Origin: Capnocytophaga periodontitidis
GTDB lineage: Bacteria > Bacteroidota > Bacteroidia > Flavobacteriales > Flavobacteriaceae
Length of the DNA: 64,000 nucleotides
Direction: 5' to 3'
NCBI RefSeq assembly: GCF_016126015.1
Contig: NZ_JAEFDB010000011.1
Location: forward strand, 1-64,000
The position numbers and the translations under genes were made by a program. This document shows, piece by piece, positions 18,262 through 27,300 of this stretch (within the stretch, counting starts at the first letter, position 1; each line of letters begins with the position of its first letter). Under the pieces are notes generated by a model. That model did not search any database. It saw only the letters and a program-made list of their open reading frames with translations, and was not told the DNA's origin.

Positions 18262-19857
18262 TTAGATGGTTTCACGTTTCCTTAATACTGCATACAAAAA
18301 CACAAAAAACGCCAAAAAATAGGCAATTCGGGCGATGTAATCACCCATTTGCACATAGAAAGTTACTTCATCGTTTAGAGCAATAGTACCTTTCAAACTG
18401 CCTTGAGTACCATAAGGAAGTGTTTTGAGCACCTCTCCCCTACCGTTGATAAATGCCGAAATCCCCGTGTTAGCACTGCGGGCTACACTCCGGCGGGTTT
18501 CAATGGCACGCAAACGGGTATAGCTAAGGAGTTGCTTGTGCCCTTGTGTGTTACGCCACCACGCATCGTTAGTAAGGATAGCCAAAAAGTTAGCCCCTTT
18601 CTTGATATAGCCCGTTACAAACTCACCGTAAATCGTTTCGTAACAGATGATAGGTGCTGCCTTGCCCTCGGTGTCTACCCCTGCGAAAGCTGTGCGCTCA
18701 GGTTGGGTAGTTTTCAGCGCTACCGTACCGCCAAGATTGATGAGCGTTTCGCCTAATATAGGTTTTAGTATATTTTGATAGGGGAAATTCTCTACAGCTA
18801 CTACCAATTTACTCTTGTGATACAGTGGCATTTCAAGATTGCGATTGAGCAAGAAAGCCGAATTGTAATCGTTGTACCAAATACCATAATTATAGAGGTA
18901 GTTGCTTTGGGAAGTGGTATGTGCTTCATCTCTCACAAACTCAATCATTGCAGTGCCTCCTACCCAATTGAGTTTAGGATAGCGCGCTACAGAAGTGCGC
19001 AACCTATCTATCTCAGGAGCATAGGGTAATTCGTTCAGTTTGATATTCTCGGCAAAGACCGTTTCGGGGGTAAGGACGAAATTTACTTTATCGTCCAACT
19101 TATCGGCGGTGAGTTGCAACAACAGATTGCTTACTTCTTGATTAGAAAGTGAATATTTCTCGGCATAAGGGTCGATATTAGGTTGCAAGACAATCACATC
19201 AACTGTTTTCTTGCCTGCTTCGCTATAATTGAGGTATTGGAAATACGAAATCACTATAGGCACAGCAAAAAAGAGCATTGCCAAGCCCACTTTTTGAGCA
19301 AGAACTTTGCGGTTTTTAGCCGTAAGATAGTTTTCAACAGCCAAAAATAAGATGATATTCACAATCCACACCCATAAAGAGCCTCCAAAAGTACCCGTAT
19401 ATTCGTACCATTGTATCCACGTAACTTGCTCGGAGAAAACGTTACCTAAATTCAGCCAAGGCCAAGAAACTTCCCAAGTGAGGTGGAATTTCTCAAACGA
19501 AAGCCATATCGCAACTAAGAAGATGAGCGATACCTTGCGGTTCATTCGTTTGGCAACAATATGATAGAGGAAGAAAGTAAGGGTCATTAGTAGCGTATTT
19601 GCTAAAATAGCGAAAATTGCCCCTATTTGGGTAGAATACCATATCCACCAAGTAGTAGGAATATTCCAAGTGAGGAATGCTAAATAAGAGAGTGCAAACA
19701 CTTTGCGTTTGGTATGGCGATAGTTGCGACGGATGCGCGCTTCCATCAGCAATAAAGGAACAAAGCCAATGAATATCAAGATAGTAATTCCATAGGTTAC
19801 CCACGCACTTGCGAGTAAAGCCCCTGAAAGTAGGGCAAGGAGTATGTTTTTCTTCAT
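18262..19857 (-). CDS. lnt: Apolipoprotein N-acyltransferase
   Basis: Lnt adds the third acyl chain to bacterial lipoproteins at the inner membrane. The N-terminal ~220 residues hold about six membrane helices. The nitrilase-like domain follows with its catalytic triad context: LTPETVFAEN (Glu), YHKSKLVVAVE (Lys) and PIICYETIYGE (Cys). A final helix closes the protein (IAYFLAFFVFLYAVL). The length (531 aa) is normal. Several lipoproteins in this window (the Ter-cluster lipoprotein, T6SS immunity lipoproteins and the TssQ candidate) are potential clients. Confidence 0.95.
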   Translation of the reverse strand: MKKNILLALLSGALLASAWVTYGITILIFIGFVPLLLMEARIRRNYRHTKRKVFALSYLAFLTWNIPTTWWIWYSTQIGAIFAILANTLLMTLTFFLYHIVAKRMNRKVSLIFLVAIWLSFEKFHLTWEVSWPWLNLGNVFSEQVTWIQWYEYTGTFGGSLWVWIVNIILFLAVENYLTAKNRKVLAQKVGLAMLFFAVPIVISYFQYLNYSEAGKKTVDVIVLQPNIDPYAEKYSLSNQEVSNLLLQLTADKLDDKVNFVLTPETVFAENIKLNELPYAPEIDRLRTSVARYPKLNWVGGTAMIEFVRDEAHTTSQSNYLYNYGIWYNDYNSAFLLNRNLEMPLYHKSKLVVAVENFPYQNILKPILGETLINLGGTVALKTTQPERTAFAGVDTEGKAAPIICYETIYGEFVTGYIKKGANFLAILTNDAWWRNTQGHKQLLSYTRLRAIETRRSVARSANTGISAFINGRGEVLKTLPYGTQGSLKGTIALNDEVTFYVQMGDYIARIAYFLAFFVFLYAVLRKRETI

Positions 19858-19975
19858 AATGATGAATAACGAATAACGAGGCGAAGATACAACTATTTTA
19901 AAAAATACACAAAAAAATTTTCGTATATTACTTTTTCTTACTTATTTTGCGGACTGTTATAAAAAATAAATAAAA

Positions 19976-20380
19976 ATGGACAATTCACAAAACAATTTTC
20001 AGAACTATTTCCAACCTCAGCAGCAGCAACACTACAGCAACGACAATCCGATGGTAACCACCTTAAGTATAATAGGATTAGTGTTAGCAATTCTTACCGT
20101 TGCTATCGCTTTCATCCCTTGTTTTGGAGCTTTCGCTTTTTTCATTGGGGTTATTAGTCTTATTATTTCGTGCATAGGACTTTATTTAGCCTATAAAAAT
20201 CAAGTAAACAAAGATATGCTCATAGCAGCTTTAGTAATTTCCTTAGTAGGAACTATCATCTCTGGTGTACAACTTTTTACACTTAAAGCTATGGATGCTA
20301 TTATCGAAAATTCTCAAAGAATACAAAACGACAGCTTAGATACTGATTCTTCTTATAACAGAGATTACGACGACGATTAA
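19976..20380 (+). CDS. Small membrane protein, DUF4190-like
   Basis: A 134 aa protein with a Gln/Asn-rich N-terminus (NSQNNFQNYFQPQQQQH), three close hydrophobic helices (VTTLSIIGLVLAILTVAIAF, FAFFIGVISLIISCIGLYLA, MLIAALVISLVGTIISG) and an acidic tail. This layout matches DUF4190-type proteins, whose function is unknown. It resembles the gene at 20824-21198 in helix pattern. It is two bases from the next gene, so they are co-transcribed. The first of three small membrane genes before the Ca2+ ATPase. Confidence 0.65.
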   Translation: MDNSQNNFQNYFQPQQQQHYSNDNPMVTTLSIIGLVLAILTVAIAFIPCFGAFAFFIGVISLIISCIGLYLAYKNQVNKDMLIAALVISLVGTIISGVQLFTLKAMDAIIENSQRIQNDSLDTDSSYNRDYDDD

Positions 20381-20382
20381 CA

Positions 20383-20751
20383 TTGAAACTCACTAATTCA
20401 CATAAGTACCTATTAGTAAATAGTATATTAATAGCATTGTTTTTTTGGGGAATACTATATCTAAAATATTTTCCTGCCAAAATACAATGCTATTACAAAT
20501 CTCATTACGGTTTTGAGTGCCCTACTTGTGGGCTTACACGTGATTTTTCACAATTTCTCTCCTTAGATTTTCACTCTCCTCTCAACCCTGCTTCCTATTA
20601 TTACTTTACAGCTTTTGCATTAATTTTCGTCACTCGCATTCTTCACAGTTTAATTGTATATCGCAAGCCTCATCAGCTGAAAAGTATTATTTTTTTAGAT
20701 GGTGTAGTATTAGTATTTTCTATTTTTGTAGTAGTTTTAGGATTTTTATAG
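20383..20751 (+). CDS. DUF2752-family membrane protein
   Basis: A 122 aa protein with the DUF2752 signature CPTCGLTRDFSQFL near residue 47, set between hydrophobic helices. It appears to start at a TTG codon two bases after the preceding stop, since no ATG gives a complete N-terminus; the reading frame then begins MKLTNSHKYLL. Family function is unknown; the CPxCGxTR motif could bind metal or be redox active. It is common in Bacteroidota next to small tri-helical membrane proteins, as here. Confidence 0.75.
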   Translation: MKLTNSHKYLLVNSILIALFFWGILYLKYFPAKIQCYYKSHYGFECPTCGLTRDFSQFLSLDFHSPLNPASYYYFTAFALIFVTRILHSLIVYRKPHQLKSIIFLDGVVLVFSIFVVVLGFL

Positions 20752-20823
20752 TATTGGCGATGAATTGTATAATTTGCTAATTAACAAATTATTCTTATTT
20801 TTGTCGCCAAAATTATTATTAGA

Positions 20824-21198
20824 ATGAATACATATCAAAAAAACAACACTTTTGAAGCTCAGCGCCCTCAAAGTGTAAAAAAAACCATCATCAACCTCTT
20901 AGGAGTGATTACCCTCGTTTTGGCAATTTTTGTACTTATCGCTTCTTTTATTCCTTTAATTGGTGAAATTGCTTTTATAGGAGGTGCCGTAGTAATTCTG
21001 TTGGCAGCCATTGGTTTGTACTTTGCAGCTATCTATGGTATAGGTAAAGCCTTACTCATTGCAGCGCTATCACTTTCTATGGCTGGCACAGGCATCTCAA
21101 TTAAAAAGTTTATCGATTATAACGAGGCACACGCTTCCGAAATACACTCAGGTGGTTCGGGTGGTGGTCACCATCACAGCTGGGGCGATGATGATTAA
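20824..21198 (+). CDS. Small membrane protein with His/Gly-rich tail
   Basis: A 124 aa protein with three hydrophobic helices, as in the gene at 19976, and a C-terminal GGSGGGHHHSWGDDD tail. The His/Asp tail could bind metal ions, but this is inference. It lies 60 bp upstream of the P-type ATPase. The function is unknown. Confidence 0.6.
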   Translation: MNTYQKNNTFEAQRPQSVKKTIINLLGVITLVLAIFVLIASFIPLIGEIAFIGGAVVILLAAIGLYFAAIYGIGKALLIAALSLSMAGTGISIKKFIDYNEAHASEIHSGGSGGGHHHSWGDDD

Positions 21199-21226
21199 CT
21201 AATGTCTCAAATTCGCTAATTATATC

Positions 21227-21234
21227 TATCTTTG
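21227..21234 (+). promoter_or_regulatory. -7 element upstream of the Ca2+ ATPase
   Basis: TATCTTTG matches the Bacteroidota -7 consensus TAnnTTTG, 24 bp before the ATPase start codon. A clean -33 element was not seen. Confidence 0.5.
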
Positions 21235-21257
21235 CACTTTAATCATTTTAAATAACT

Positions 21258-23966
21258 ATGGCAGAAAAACACCATTACAAAGGACTTACCGATGCGCAAG
21301 TTCTTGAAAGTCGTGCCAAACACGGCGAAAACTCACTCTCATCAGTAGAGGGAGAGCCTCTATGGAAGCAATTCTTAGAGAAATTTACTGACCCTATTAT
21401 CATTATTCTGCTGGTAGCCCTCGTCTTCTCATTTGGGGTATCTACCTATGAATTTACAGTACACAATACGGGTATCCACGCCTTTTTAGAGCCTGTAGGT
21501 ATCCTCTTTGCCGTACTTTTGGCTACTGGAGTGGCTTTCTATTTTGAACAGAAAGCCAATAAACAATTTGAAATCCTCAATCAAGTAAACGACGATATCT
21601 ACTATAAAGTTATTCGCAATGAGCGTATTACCCAAGTGCTCAAAAAAGATATCGTAGTAGGCGATGTGGTTATCTTAGAAACAGGAGAAGAGGTACCTGC
21701 CGATGGAGAACTCCTTGAAGCAGTATCGTTGCACGTGAACGAATCAACGCTCACTGGAGAACCTATGGTACACAAAACTACTAACCCTGCCGATTTTGAA
21801 GCCGAAGCTACTTACCCCTCTAACTACATCTGTCGCGGGACTTCAGTATCCGATGGACATTGTATTTTTGAGGTGAAAAAAGTGGGTGATGCTACCGAAT
21901 ACGGCAAAGTGTTTGAAGGTGTACAGATAGACAATAGCGTAAAAACCCCGCTCAACGAACAATTAGACCATTTGGCAGGAATGATTACTAAAATCAGTTA
22001 TGCAATAGCTGCTTTGGTGATTGTAGGTCGCCTTATCGTGTATTTCACCAATCCTGCAAATAGTTTAGACGCTATCAATTGGGTATCCTTTGGAGGTTAC
22101 CTGCTCAACACCGTGATGATTGCCATTACCGTAGTAGTAGTAGCCGTGCCTGAAGGCTTGCCGATGAGTGTTACCCTCAGTTTGGCATATAGTATGCGCA
22201 GTATGATGGCTACTAACAACCTCGTGCGCAAGATGCACGCTTGTGAAACGATGGGAGCTACCACTGTGATTTGTACTGACAAAACGGGTACGCTCACCCA
22301 AAACCAAATGACCATTTACGAGACTTTCTTCAACGCAGGTACTGATGAGAAACTCATAGCCGAATCTATGGCAGTGAACTCTACCGCTTATCTCGATTTC
22401 ACTGATAAAGATAAACCCAACGTATTGGGTAACCCTACCGAAGGAGCTCTCCTTTTGTGGCTCTACGGCAAAGGTATCAACTACTTGCCTATACGCGAAG
22501 AGAGCGAGGTATTACAGCAACTCACCTTCTCTACCGAACGCAAGTATATGGCTACTTTGGTACAATCGCCTACACTTGGCAAACCTGTGTTGTACGTAAA
22601 GGGAGCGCCTGAAATAGTAATGACTTTCTGCCACGAAGGCGGTAAATTCCTTTCTGATATTTCACAAGCCGATTTTGAGGCTAAACTCTTGCAATATCAA
22701 AACCAAGCGATGCGCACCATCGGTTTTGCGTATAAAGTGATTGACGACCCTAAAGCGATTATCTCAGAAAACGGTAAGCTCGTAGTAAACGGCTTGCACT
22801 TTATAGGTATCACTGCTATTTCTGACCCCGTACGCCCTGATGTACCTGCTTCTATTGAAGAGTGTATGCACGCAGGCATTCAGGTAAAGATTGTAACCGG
22901 AGATACCCCTGGTACCGCAAGAGAAATCGCTCGCCAAATACATTTGTGGGACGACAGTTGCACCGATCGCAACCAAATTACCGGTGTAGAGTTTGCCGCA
23001 ATGAGCGATGCCGAACTTTTAGACCGCATAGGCGATCTACGTGTAATTTCGCGCGCACGTCCGCTCGACAAAGCACGTCTCGTGAACCTATTGCAACAAA
23101 AAGGTGAAGTTGTAGCCGTAACCGGTGATGGTACGAACGATGCACCAGCCCTCAAAGCTGCCCAAGTAGGTCTTTCAATGGGTGATGGAACCTCAGTAGC
23201 TAAAGAAGCCTCAGATATTACCATTTTGGACAACTCATTCAGCAGTATTGGTAAAGCTGTGATGTGGGGACGCTCGCTCTATTTGAACATTCAGCGTTTT
23301 ATCCTCTTCCAGATGACCATCAACGTAGCAGCGTGTATCATCGTGCTTATCGGGGCTTTCTTAGGAGTAGAATCACCGCTTACTGTAACCCAAATGCTTT
23401 GGGTGAACCTTATAATGGACACCTTTGCCGCTTTGGCATTAGCATCATTGCCACCGAGCAACCGCGTGATGAACGACAAACCACGTGCGCGTGGCGCTAA
23501 TATCATCAGCTCTCCAATGGCAAAAGGCATCTTTGGGGTAGGAGGATTCTTTGTATTGTTGCTCTTTGGTTTCATTCAGTACTTTAAGAATGAAAATATA
23601 GAGAGTCTCACTCAATTCTCAATTACTGATTATTTCAGTCATTTCTTCCATTTTGGAGCTCCCAAAGACCGTTTAGATCCTTATGAACTTTCCTTGTTCT
23701 TCTCGATATTTGTATTCTTGCAATTCTGGAATATGTTCAATGCCAAAGCCTACCGCACCGGCAAGAGCGCATTCAACAACCTCGGTAAGAGTCAAGGATT
23801 TATGCTCATCGCCTTAGCCATTGTATTAGGACAAGTGTTCATCACTACTTTTGGTGGACAGATGTTCAATGTAACACCTCTCAAATTGGTAGACTGGGCA
23901 ATTATTATTGGTGCTACCAGTGTAGTGCTCTGGTTAGGAGAAATCCTTAGAGCAGTTAAGAGATAA
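21258..23966 (+). CDS. P-type Ca2+-translocating ATPase (PMCA/SERCA-like)
   Basis: An inner-membrane P2-type ATPase that pumps cations, most likely Ca2+, out of the cytoplasm. The N-terminal cation-ATPase domain is followed by the actuator TGEP loop, the TM4 ion site VPEGLPM, the phosphorylated Asp341 in CTDKTGTLT, the nucleotide site KGAPE, and the hinge TGDGTNDAPALKAA. The C-terminus has the usual four extra helices, with NLIMDTFAALALA. The length (902 aa) is normal for calcium pumps. A strong intrinsic terminator follows immediately. It stands near the Ca2+-binding TerD system, though no shared regulation is visible. Confidence 0.93.
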   Translation: MAEKHHYKGLTDAQVLESRAKHGENSLSSVEGEPLWKQFLEKFTDPIIIILLVALVFSFGVSTYEFTVHNTGIHAFLEPVGILFAVLLATGVAFYFEQKANKQFEILNQVNDDIYYKVIRNERITQVLKKDIVVGDVVILETGEEVPADGELLEAVSLHVNESTLTGEPMVHKTTNPADFEAEATYPSNYICRGTSVSDGHCIFEVKKVGDATEYGKVFEGVQIDNSVKTPLNEQLDHLAGMITKISYAIAALVIVGRLIVYFTNPANSLDAINWVSFGGYLLNTVMIAITVVVVAVPEGLPMSVTLSLAYSMRSMMATNNLVRKMHACETMGATTVICTDKTGTLTQNQMTIYETFFNAGTDEKLIAESMAVNSTAYLDFTDKDKPNVLGNPTEGALLLWLYGKGINYLPIREESEVLQQLTFSTERKYMATLVQSPTLGKPVLYVKGAPEIVMTFCHEGGKFLSDISQADFEAKLLQYQNQAMRTIGFAYKVIDDPKAIISENGKLVVNGLHFIGITAISDPVRPDVPASIEECMHAGIQVKIVTGDTPGTAREIARQIHLWDDSCTDRNQITGVEFAAMSDAELLDRIGDLRVISRARPLDKARLVNLLQQKGEVVAVTGDGTNDAPALKAAQVGLSMGDGTSVAKEASDITILDNSFSSIGKAVMWGRSLYLNIQRFILFQMTINVAACIIVLIGAFLGVESPLTVTQMLWVNLIMDTFAALALASLPPSNRVMNDKPRARGANIISSPMAKGIFGVGGFFVLLLFGFIQYFKNENIESLTQFSITDYFSHFFHFGAPKDRLDPYELSLFFSIFVFLQFWNMFNAKAYRTGKSAFNNLGKSQGFMLIALAIVLGQVFITTFGGQMFNVTPLKLVDWAIIIGATSVVLWLGEILRAVKR

Positions 23967-23988
23967 GAATTAAGAGATAAGAAATTTT

Positions 23989-24030
23989 AAAAGCACAATA
24001 GCTAAAATGATTAGCTATTGTGCTTTTTTT
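23989..24030 (+). terminator. Intrinsic terminator after the Ca2+ ATPase
   Basis: A perfect 14 bp stem (AAGCACAATAGCTA at 23991-24004 with its complement at 24012-24025) has a 7-base loop and is followed by a T-run to 24030. It should stop transcription from the ATPase. Confidence 0.9.
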
Positions 24031-24041
24031 GTTTTACAAAG

Positions 24042-24072
24042 TTTGCTAATTAAAATAATAGCATTATCTTTG
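24042..24072 (+). promoter_or_regulatory. Promoter of hicAB
   Basis: TTTG (24042-24045) and TATCTTTG (24065-24072) are 19 bp apart, a textbook Bacteroidota -33/-7 promoter, 27 bp before hicA. Confidence 0.75.
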
Positions 24073-24098
24073 CAAAGAAAAATTAATCAACTATAGCA

Positions 24099-24293
24099 AT
24101 GAAATATTCGGAATTAGAAAAGAAACTAAAAGAATTTGGTTGCTTTGATACTGGTAAACAAGCCAATGGACACCCTTTATGGTTCAGTCCGATTACAGAG
24201 AAAAGATTCAAAATGAGTAATCATAAAAGTAAAGAAGTAGCTACTGGCACACTAAAAAGTATCTTAAAAGATGCTGGTATTAACAATAACTAA
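24099..24293 (+). CDS. hicA: HicA-family mRNA interferase toxin
   Basis: A 64 aa toxin of the type II HicAB system. It has the dsRBD-like HicA pattern: MKYSELEKKLKEFG, a GHPLWFSP strand and a SNHKSKEVATGTLKSILKDAG end, with the His residues expected in the active site. HicA cleaves mRNA in a translation-independent way. It is 11 bp upstream of the antitoxin, in the toxin-first order usual for this family. The gene appears intact. Confidence 0.88.
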   Translation: MKYSELEKKLKEFGCFDTGKQANGHPLWFSPITEKRFKMSNHKSKEVATGTLKSILKDAGINNN

Positions 24294-24304
24294 AAATTAT
24301 AACT

Positions 24305-24715
24305 ATGAATAAAGTAAAAGCATTTATTGAAAGAGCTAATGATGGCTCCTATAGTGTATATATAGATTTAGATGACAAGACTTTAAACTATGGCATACAC
24401 GGAGAAGGTGAAACTGTAGAAGAAGCATTAGCTGATTTTAAAGCCTCGTATGCTGATATAAAAACCCTTTACAAAGAAGAAGGAAAACCTTTTGTAGAGG
24501 CTACTTTTGAATTTTTGTATGACTTACCCTCATTTTTGCAACATTATTCTAATGTATTCAGCTATGCGGGATTGAGTAGGCTTACGGGAGTTAATCAATC
24601 GCAACTAAGTCAGTATGTACAAGGGTATCGCAAACCTACAAAGCGTACTTCTATGAAAATTCAAGAGAAATTACACTCTTTATCACAAGAATTACGACAA
24701 ATACAATTTGTGTAA
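24305..24715 (+). CDS. hicB: HicB-family antitoxin
   Basis: The N-terminal part is the degraded RNase H-like HicB fold (IERANDGSYSVYIDLDD, then the GEGETVEEALADFKASY segment). The C-terminal part is a helix-turn-helix of Xre type (LSRLTGVNQSQLSQYVQGYRKP) that should bind the operon promoter. It neutralises HicA and represses hicAB. The length (136 aa) fits HicB with a DNA-binding tail. Confidence 0.9.
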   Translation: MNKVKAFIERANDGSYSVYIDLDDKTLNYGIHGEGETVEEALADFKASYADIKTLYKEEGKPFVEATFEFLYDLPSFLQHYSNVFSYAGLSRLTGVNQSQLSQYVQGYRKPTKRTSMKIQEKLHSLSQELRQIQFV

Positions 24716-24736
24716 TCAACCAAAAACTCCTAAACT

Positions 24737-25219
24737 ATGGAACACTTCACTAAAAACTTAGCAATCTTACAAAAACTCCTTACAGAAAGTAATGGCGCTT
24801 TTATGCATTTTGGCAATGAACAATACCGTTTTACCCAACAAGCAACTGTTACTCCTGAAGAAATAGCTGATTTTGAAGCTCAGCACCACATCAAGCTGCC
24901 CGAAACTTTCAAAACTTTCCTCATTACCTTGGGAGCTTGCACCCTTTTTGAAGACGAACTAGGTTTTGCCTATCAGTTTTTTCCTCCTAATCAATGGGAA
25001 GCCTTTTCAGCTGAAGTATTTGAAGGAACTGGTGAATATCTCTTCCCAAAAGTTTTATTAGTGTGTTACCCTAATGTCGGTCATCAAGCGGGATTTATCA
25101 CTACCCAACCCGATGCTTTTGGCACATTTTATTCGGATATTCCTCTTGAATACTGGGAAGAAGACACTGAATTACTGCCTTTTGCCGATTGGCTAAACGA
25201 GGAAATGGCTACACTATGA
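24737..25219 (+). CDS. SUKH (SMI1/KNR4) family protein, possible immunity protein
   Basis: A 160 aa cytoplasmic SUKH-fold protein: EEIADFEAQHHIKLPETFKTFL, a middle FGFAYQF-like strand and a terminal FADWLNEEMATL helix. SUKH proteins are commonly immunity factors against polymorphic nuclease or deaminase toxins. No partner toxin is next to it, so it may be an orphan immunity gene. Its stop overlaps the next gene's start (ATGA). A relic of a second copy of its 3' end is present 1.26 kb downstream. Confidence 0.75.
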   Translation: MEHFTKNLAILQKLLTESNGAFMHFGNEQYRFTQQATVTPEEIADFEAQHHIKLPETFKTFLITLGACTLFEDELGFAYQFFPPNQWEAFSAEVFEGTGEYLFPKVLLVCYPNVGHQAGFITTQPDAFGTFYSDIPLEYWEEDTELLPFADWLNEEMATL

Positions 25220-26403
25220 AACAGCGAAAACTCATAGTCTATATACTTTTATGGCTAGGCTTGGTAGGAATGTTTTTAGGGATTATTATCGCTTCTATAA
25301 GCAGTAGTGAAGGCTATATGGTAAATGATGTTATCAAAATAGGGGCAAAAGATACTCTTCATAACTTTCATATTACCGACCCCAAGAAGGTGCTCAACAC
25401 AGCGGATAGCGACAAATTAAATCGTTTATGCGACAGTTTATATCAATATAGTGGTATAAAAATAAACGTTCTTGTACTTCCTGCTATTTCTGGGGCTTAT
25501 GATTCTCCTTTTGAGTTCACTCACAATCTGAGAGACTATTGGGTAAGTAAATCAAAATATAACAACACAGATATTTTTGTATTACTACTTACCGATAAAA
25601 AGCAACGAAATATCACCTTTAACGTAAATAGTTACCTAACTGAAAGGCTTAGTGATGATGCTTGCCTATACATACAAAGAAAGCTGATGATCCCTGTAAT
25701 GAAAAAGGGGAATTATGGGCAGGGACTTATTATAGGTGTGAACGAAATTATCAATTTTTTAGACGAAAATCCTCAATCACAAGCTTCTTTTAAAACTTAT
25801 CAAGAAACAAAAGCGCTAAAAGAAAAGCTATGTATTACATTTTTGCTAATTGTCTTTATAATAGGTTTAAGCTATATCAGTTACCAAATAGCTATTTCTG
25901 AAGTGAATAACTGTGACCCCTCTGTGTCTTTCTACGAAAAGTATCTCTCTTGGCGTCGCAAAGCAACCCCTACTAATTCATTAGTATTTTGCTATTTCTT
26001 TAGTTATTTTTGGATAATAATGTGTGTGATAAAACGCGAAATTATCTATGAGGGTATTCTTATGGCGGCATTTTTTATAGTCTCTTGCACTATATATATA
26101 ATGGTAAGAACTACAATTTTTAAAAATGCTTTTAAGAAACTTGTAGCCAGCACCTCTTGTCCTAATTGTCATCAATCCAATTGTATTTCCTTAAAAAACA
26201 AAGAGAGTATTAGTGCCGATAGCAATACAGTACACAACAAATACACTTTCATCTGCTCTTATTGTCAGCATACCGATATTTATAAAGAAAAATATCGTAT
26301 TAGTTACGGTTATGATGGTGGTGGAGGCTTTGATGGTGGTGGTGGAGGCGATGGCGGTGGCGGCGGAGGCGGCGGCGATGGAGGGGGCTCTTCAAGTTTC
26401 TAA
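25216..26403 (+). CDS. TPM-domain membrane protein
   Basis: The start is set at the ATG in the ATGA overlap with the SUKH gene (MKQRKLIVYILL). An N-terminal helix anchors the protein. A TPM-fold domain follows (DPKKVLNTADSDKLNRLCDSLYQYSG, then DIFVLLLTDKKQRNITFNV), which in relatives has weak phosphatase activity or assists membrane protein turnover. Two more helices lie near residues 210 and 260. A CPNCHQSN...CSYCQ zinc-binding pair precedes a Gly/Asp-rich tail, which is usual for exported TPM proteins. It is the middle member of a small operon with flanking immunity-like genes. Confidence 0.7.
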   Translation: MKQRKLIVYILLWLGLVGMFLGIIIASISSSEGYMVNDVIKIGAKDTLHNFHITDPKKVLNTADSDKLNRLCDSLYQYSGIKINVLVLPAISGAYDSPFEFTHNLRDYWVSKSKYNNTDIFVLLLTDKKQRNITFNVNSYLTERLSDDACLYIQRKLMIPVMKKGNYGQGLIIGVNEIINFLDENPQSQASFKTYQETKALKEKLCITFLLIVFIIGLSYISYQIAISEVNNCDPSVSFYEKYLSWRRKATPTNSLVFCYFFSYFWIIMCVIKREIIYEGILMAAFFIVSCTIYIMVRTTIFKNAFKKLVASTSCPNCHQSNCISLKNKESISADSNTVHNKYTFICSYCQHTDIYKEKYRISYGYDGGGGFDGGGGGDGGGGGGGGDGGGSSSF

Positions 26404-26419
26404 TCCCCTCTTACTCACG

Positions 26420-26475
26420 ACACCGAATTACTGCCTTTTGGCGATTGTCTAAACGAAGAAATGGCTACACTATGA
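26420..26475 (+). pseudogene. Relic of a second SUKH gene 3' end
   Basis: These bases encode DTELLPFGDCLNEEMATL and a stop, matching the last 18 residues of the SUKH gene at 24737-25219 with two changes. Like the intact copy, the relic ends in an ATGA that overlaps the next membrane-protein start. The rest of the gene is missing. Most likely the TPM gene was inserted by recombination between repeats of this segment. Confidence 0.8.
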
Positions 26476-27206
26476 GAAAACAAGTCATCACCATTATTGC
26501 TATTATCTTACTCCTTTTAGCGGGAGCAGGATTCCTATTTGTTAAATATGTCCAACAGAAAACAGCTGTTTATTACGCTGAAAAAGAAAGCAGACTCTAC
26601 CGCTACTACTACGATTATTACTACGCTCATAACAAACGTTTTTCGGCTACTGAATTTTTAAAAGTTCTATCACGCAAAGACCCTGAACTATACGAATTGC
26701 TGAAAAACGAAAAAATCGTATATTACCCCAAAGAAGAAGGTTTTGCCTACCAAAGATACGCATCATCACAAAATTTTGTAAGTTTTGAAGATTTTACCTT
26801 TGCAAAATTCCTATTCTCTGATGCCAATATAGCCATAGACCCGATAATGTCCTTTAGCAAAATAGACTATGAAACTGATGTGATATATCAATACAAAAAC
26901 GATAGTTTTATAGAAAAAGAGGTATTCAACAAACGGTTACTGATAGATAAATACACTCAGCTATTGCATTGCAAAAAACCTTTTTTAGAAGAAGATTGCC
27001 CCTCCTCCGACTACAATTTATGCAAAGAGGCAACCGCAGTGATTTTTCCAAAAGAAGTAGCTATTGTAAAATCGAGTTTTGAACCTGAAAGTGAAGCGAT
27101 TATCAAGCAAGTTTTGCAAACACACTACATTAATGCCAACGATACACTTATGGTAGTGGTGATTTTTCCCAACCTTAGTGAAGCAAAATGTTTGAATATC
27201 AATTGA
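26472..27206 (+). CDS. Membrane-anchored protein, homologue of the T6SS immunity candidate at 39484
   Basis: The start is set at the ATG in the ATGA overlap (MRKQVITIIAI). One N-terminal helix is followed by a ~215-residue domain that should face the periplasm. The sequence is clearly homologous to the protein at 39484-40206 throughout: YYAEK/YYAEH, DPELYELLKNEKIVY / DDTLYNLLKKEKIVF, FAKFLFSD / FSKFLFSD and SEAIIKQVL / SEEIIAQIL. Because the other copy follows a T6SS effector, this one is best read as an orphan immunity gene. No effector lies beside it. Function is inferred from context only. Confidence 0.6.
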   Translation: MRKQVITIIAIILLLLAGAGFLFVKYVQQKTAVYYAEKESRLYRYYYDYYYAHNKRFSATEFLKVLSRKDPELYELLKNEKIVYYPKEEGFAYQRYASSQNFVSFEDFTFAKFLFSDANIAIDPIMSFSKIDYETDVIYQYKNDSFIEKEVFNKRLLIDKYTQLLHCKKPFLEEDCPSSDYNLCKEATAVIFPKEVAIVKSSFEPESEAIIKQVLQTHYINANDTLMVVVIFPNLSEAKCLNIN

Positions 27207-27239
27207 CTATTGATAATTGGTTAATTGACAAATTATTAC

Positions 27240-27247
27240 TATCTTTG
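27240..27247 (+). promoter_or_regulatory. -7 element of a gene cut off by the IS element
   Basis: TATCTTTG fits the -7 consensus and has TTG 20 bp upstream. It would read into ATGCAAAAATTGAAACTA at 27267, which stops after eight codons just before the IS end. It is probably the promoter of a gene removed by the insertion. Confidence 0.45.
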
Positions 27248-27300
27248 CGCCAGAATTAATTTTTTTATGCAAAAATTGAAACTACTTTTATAATAAACGT

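Noticed and set aside
22065-23575. Minus-strand frames within the Ca2+ ATPase
   Set aside because: All are antisense to a clear P-type ATPase with intact motifs; no start context or homology was recognised.
26213-26452. Alternative frame in the Gly-rich tail of the TPM protein
   Set aside because: It arises from the GGT/GGC repeat of the tail in another frame.
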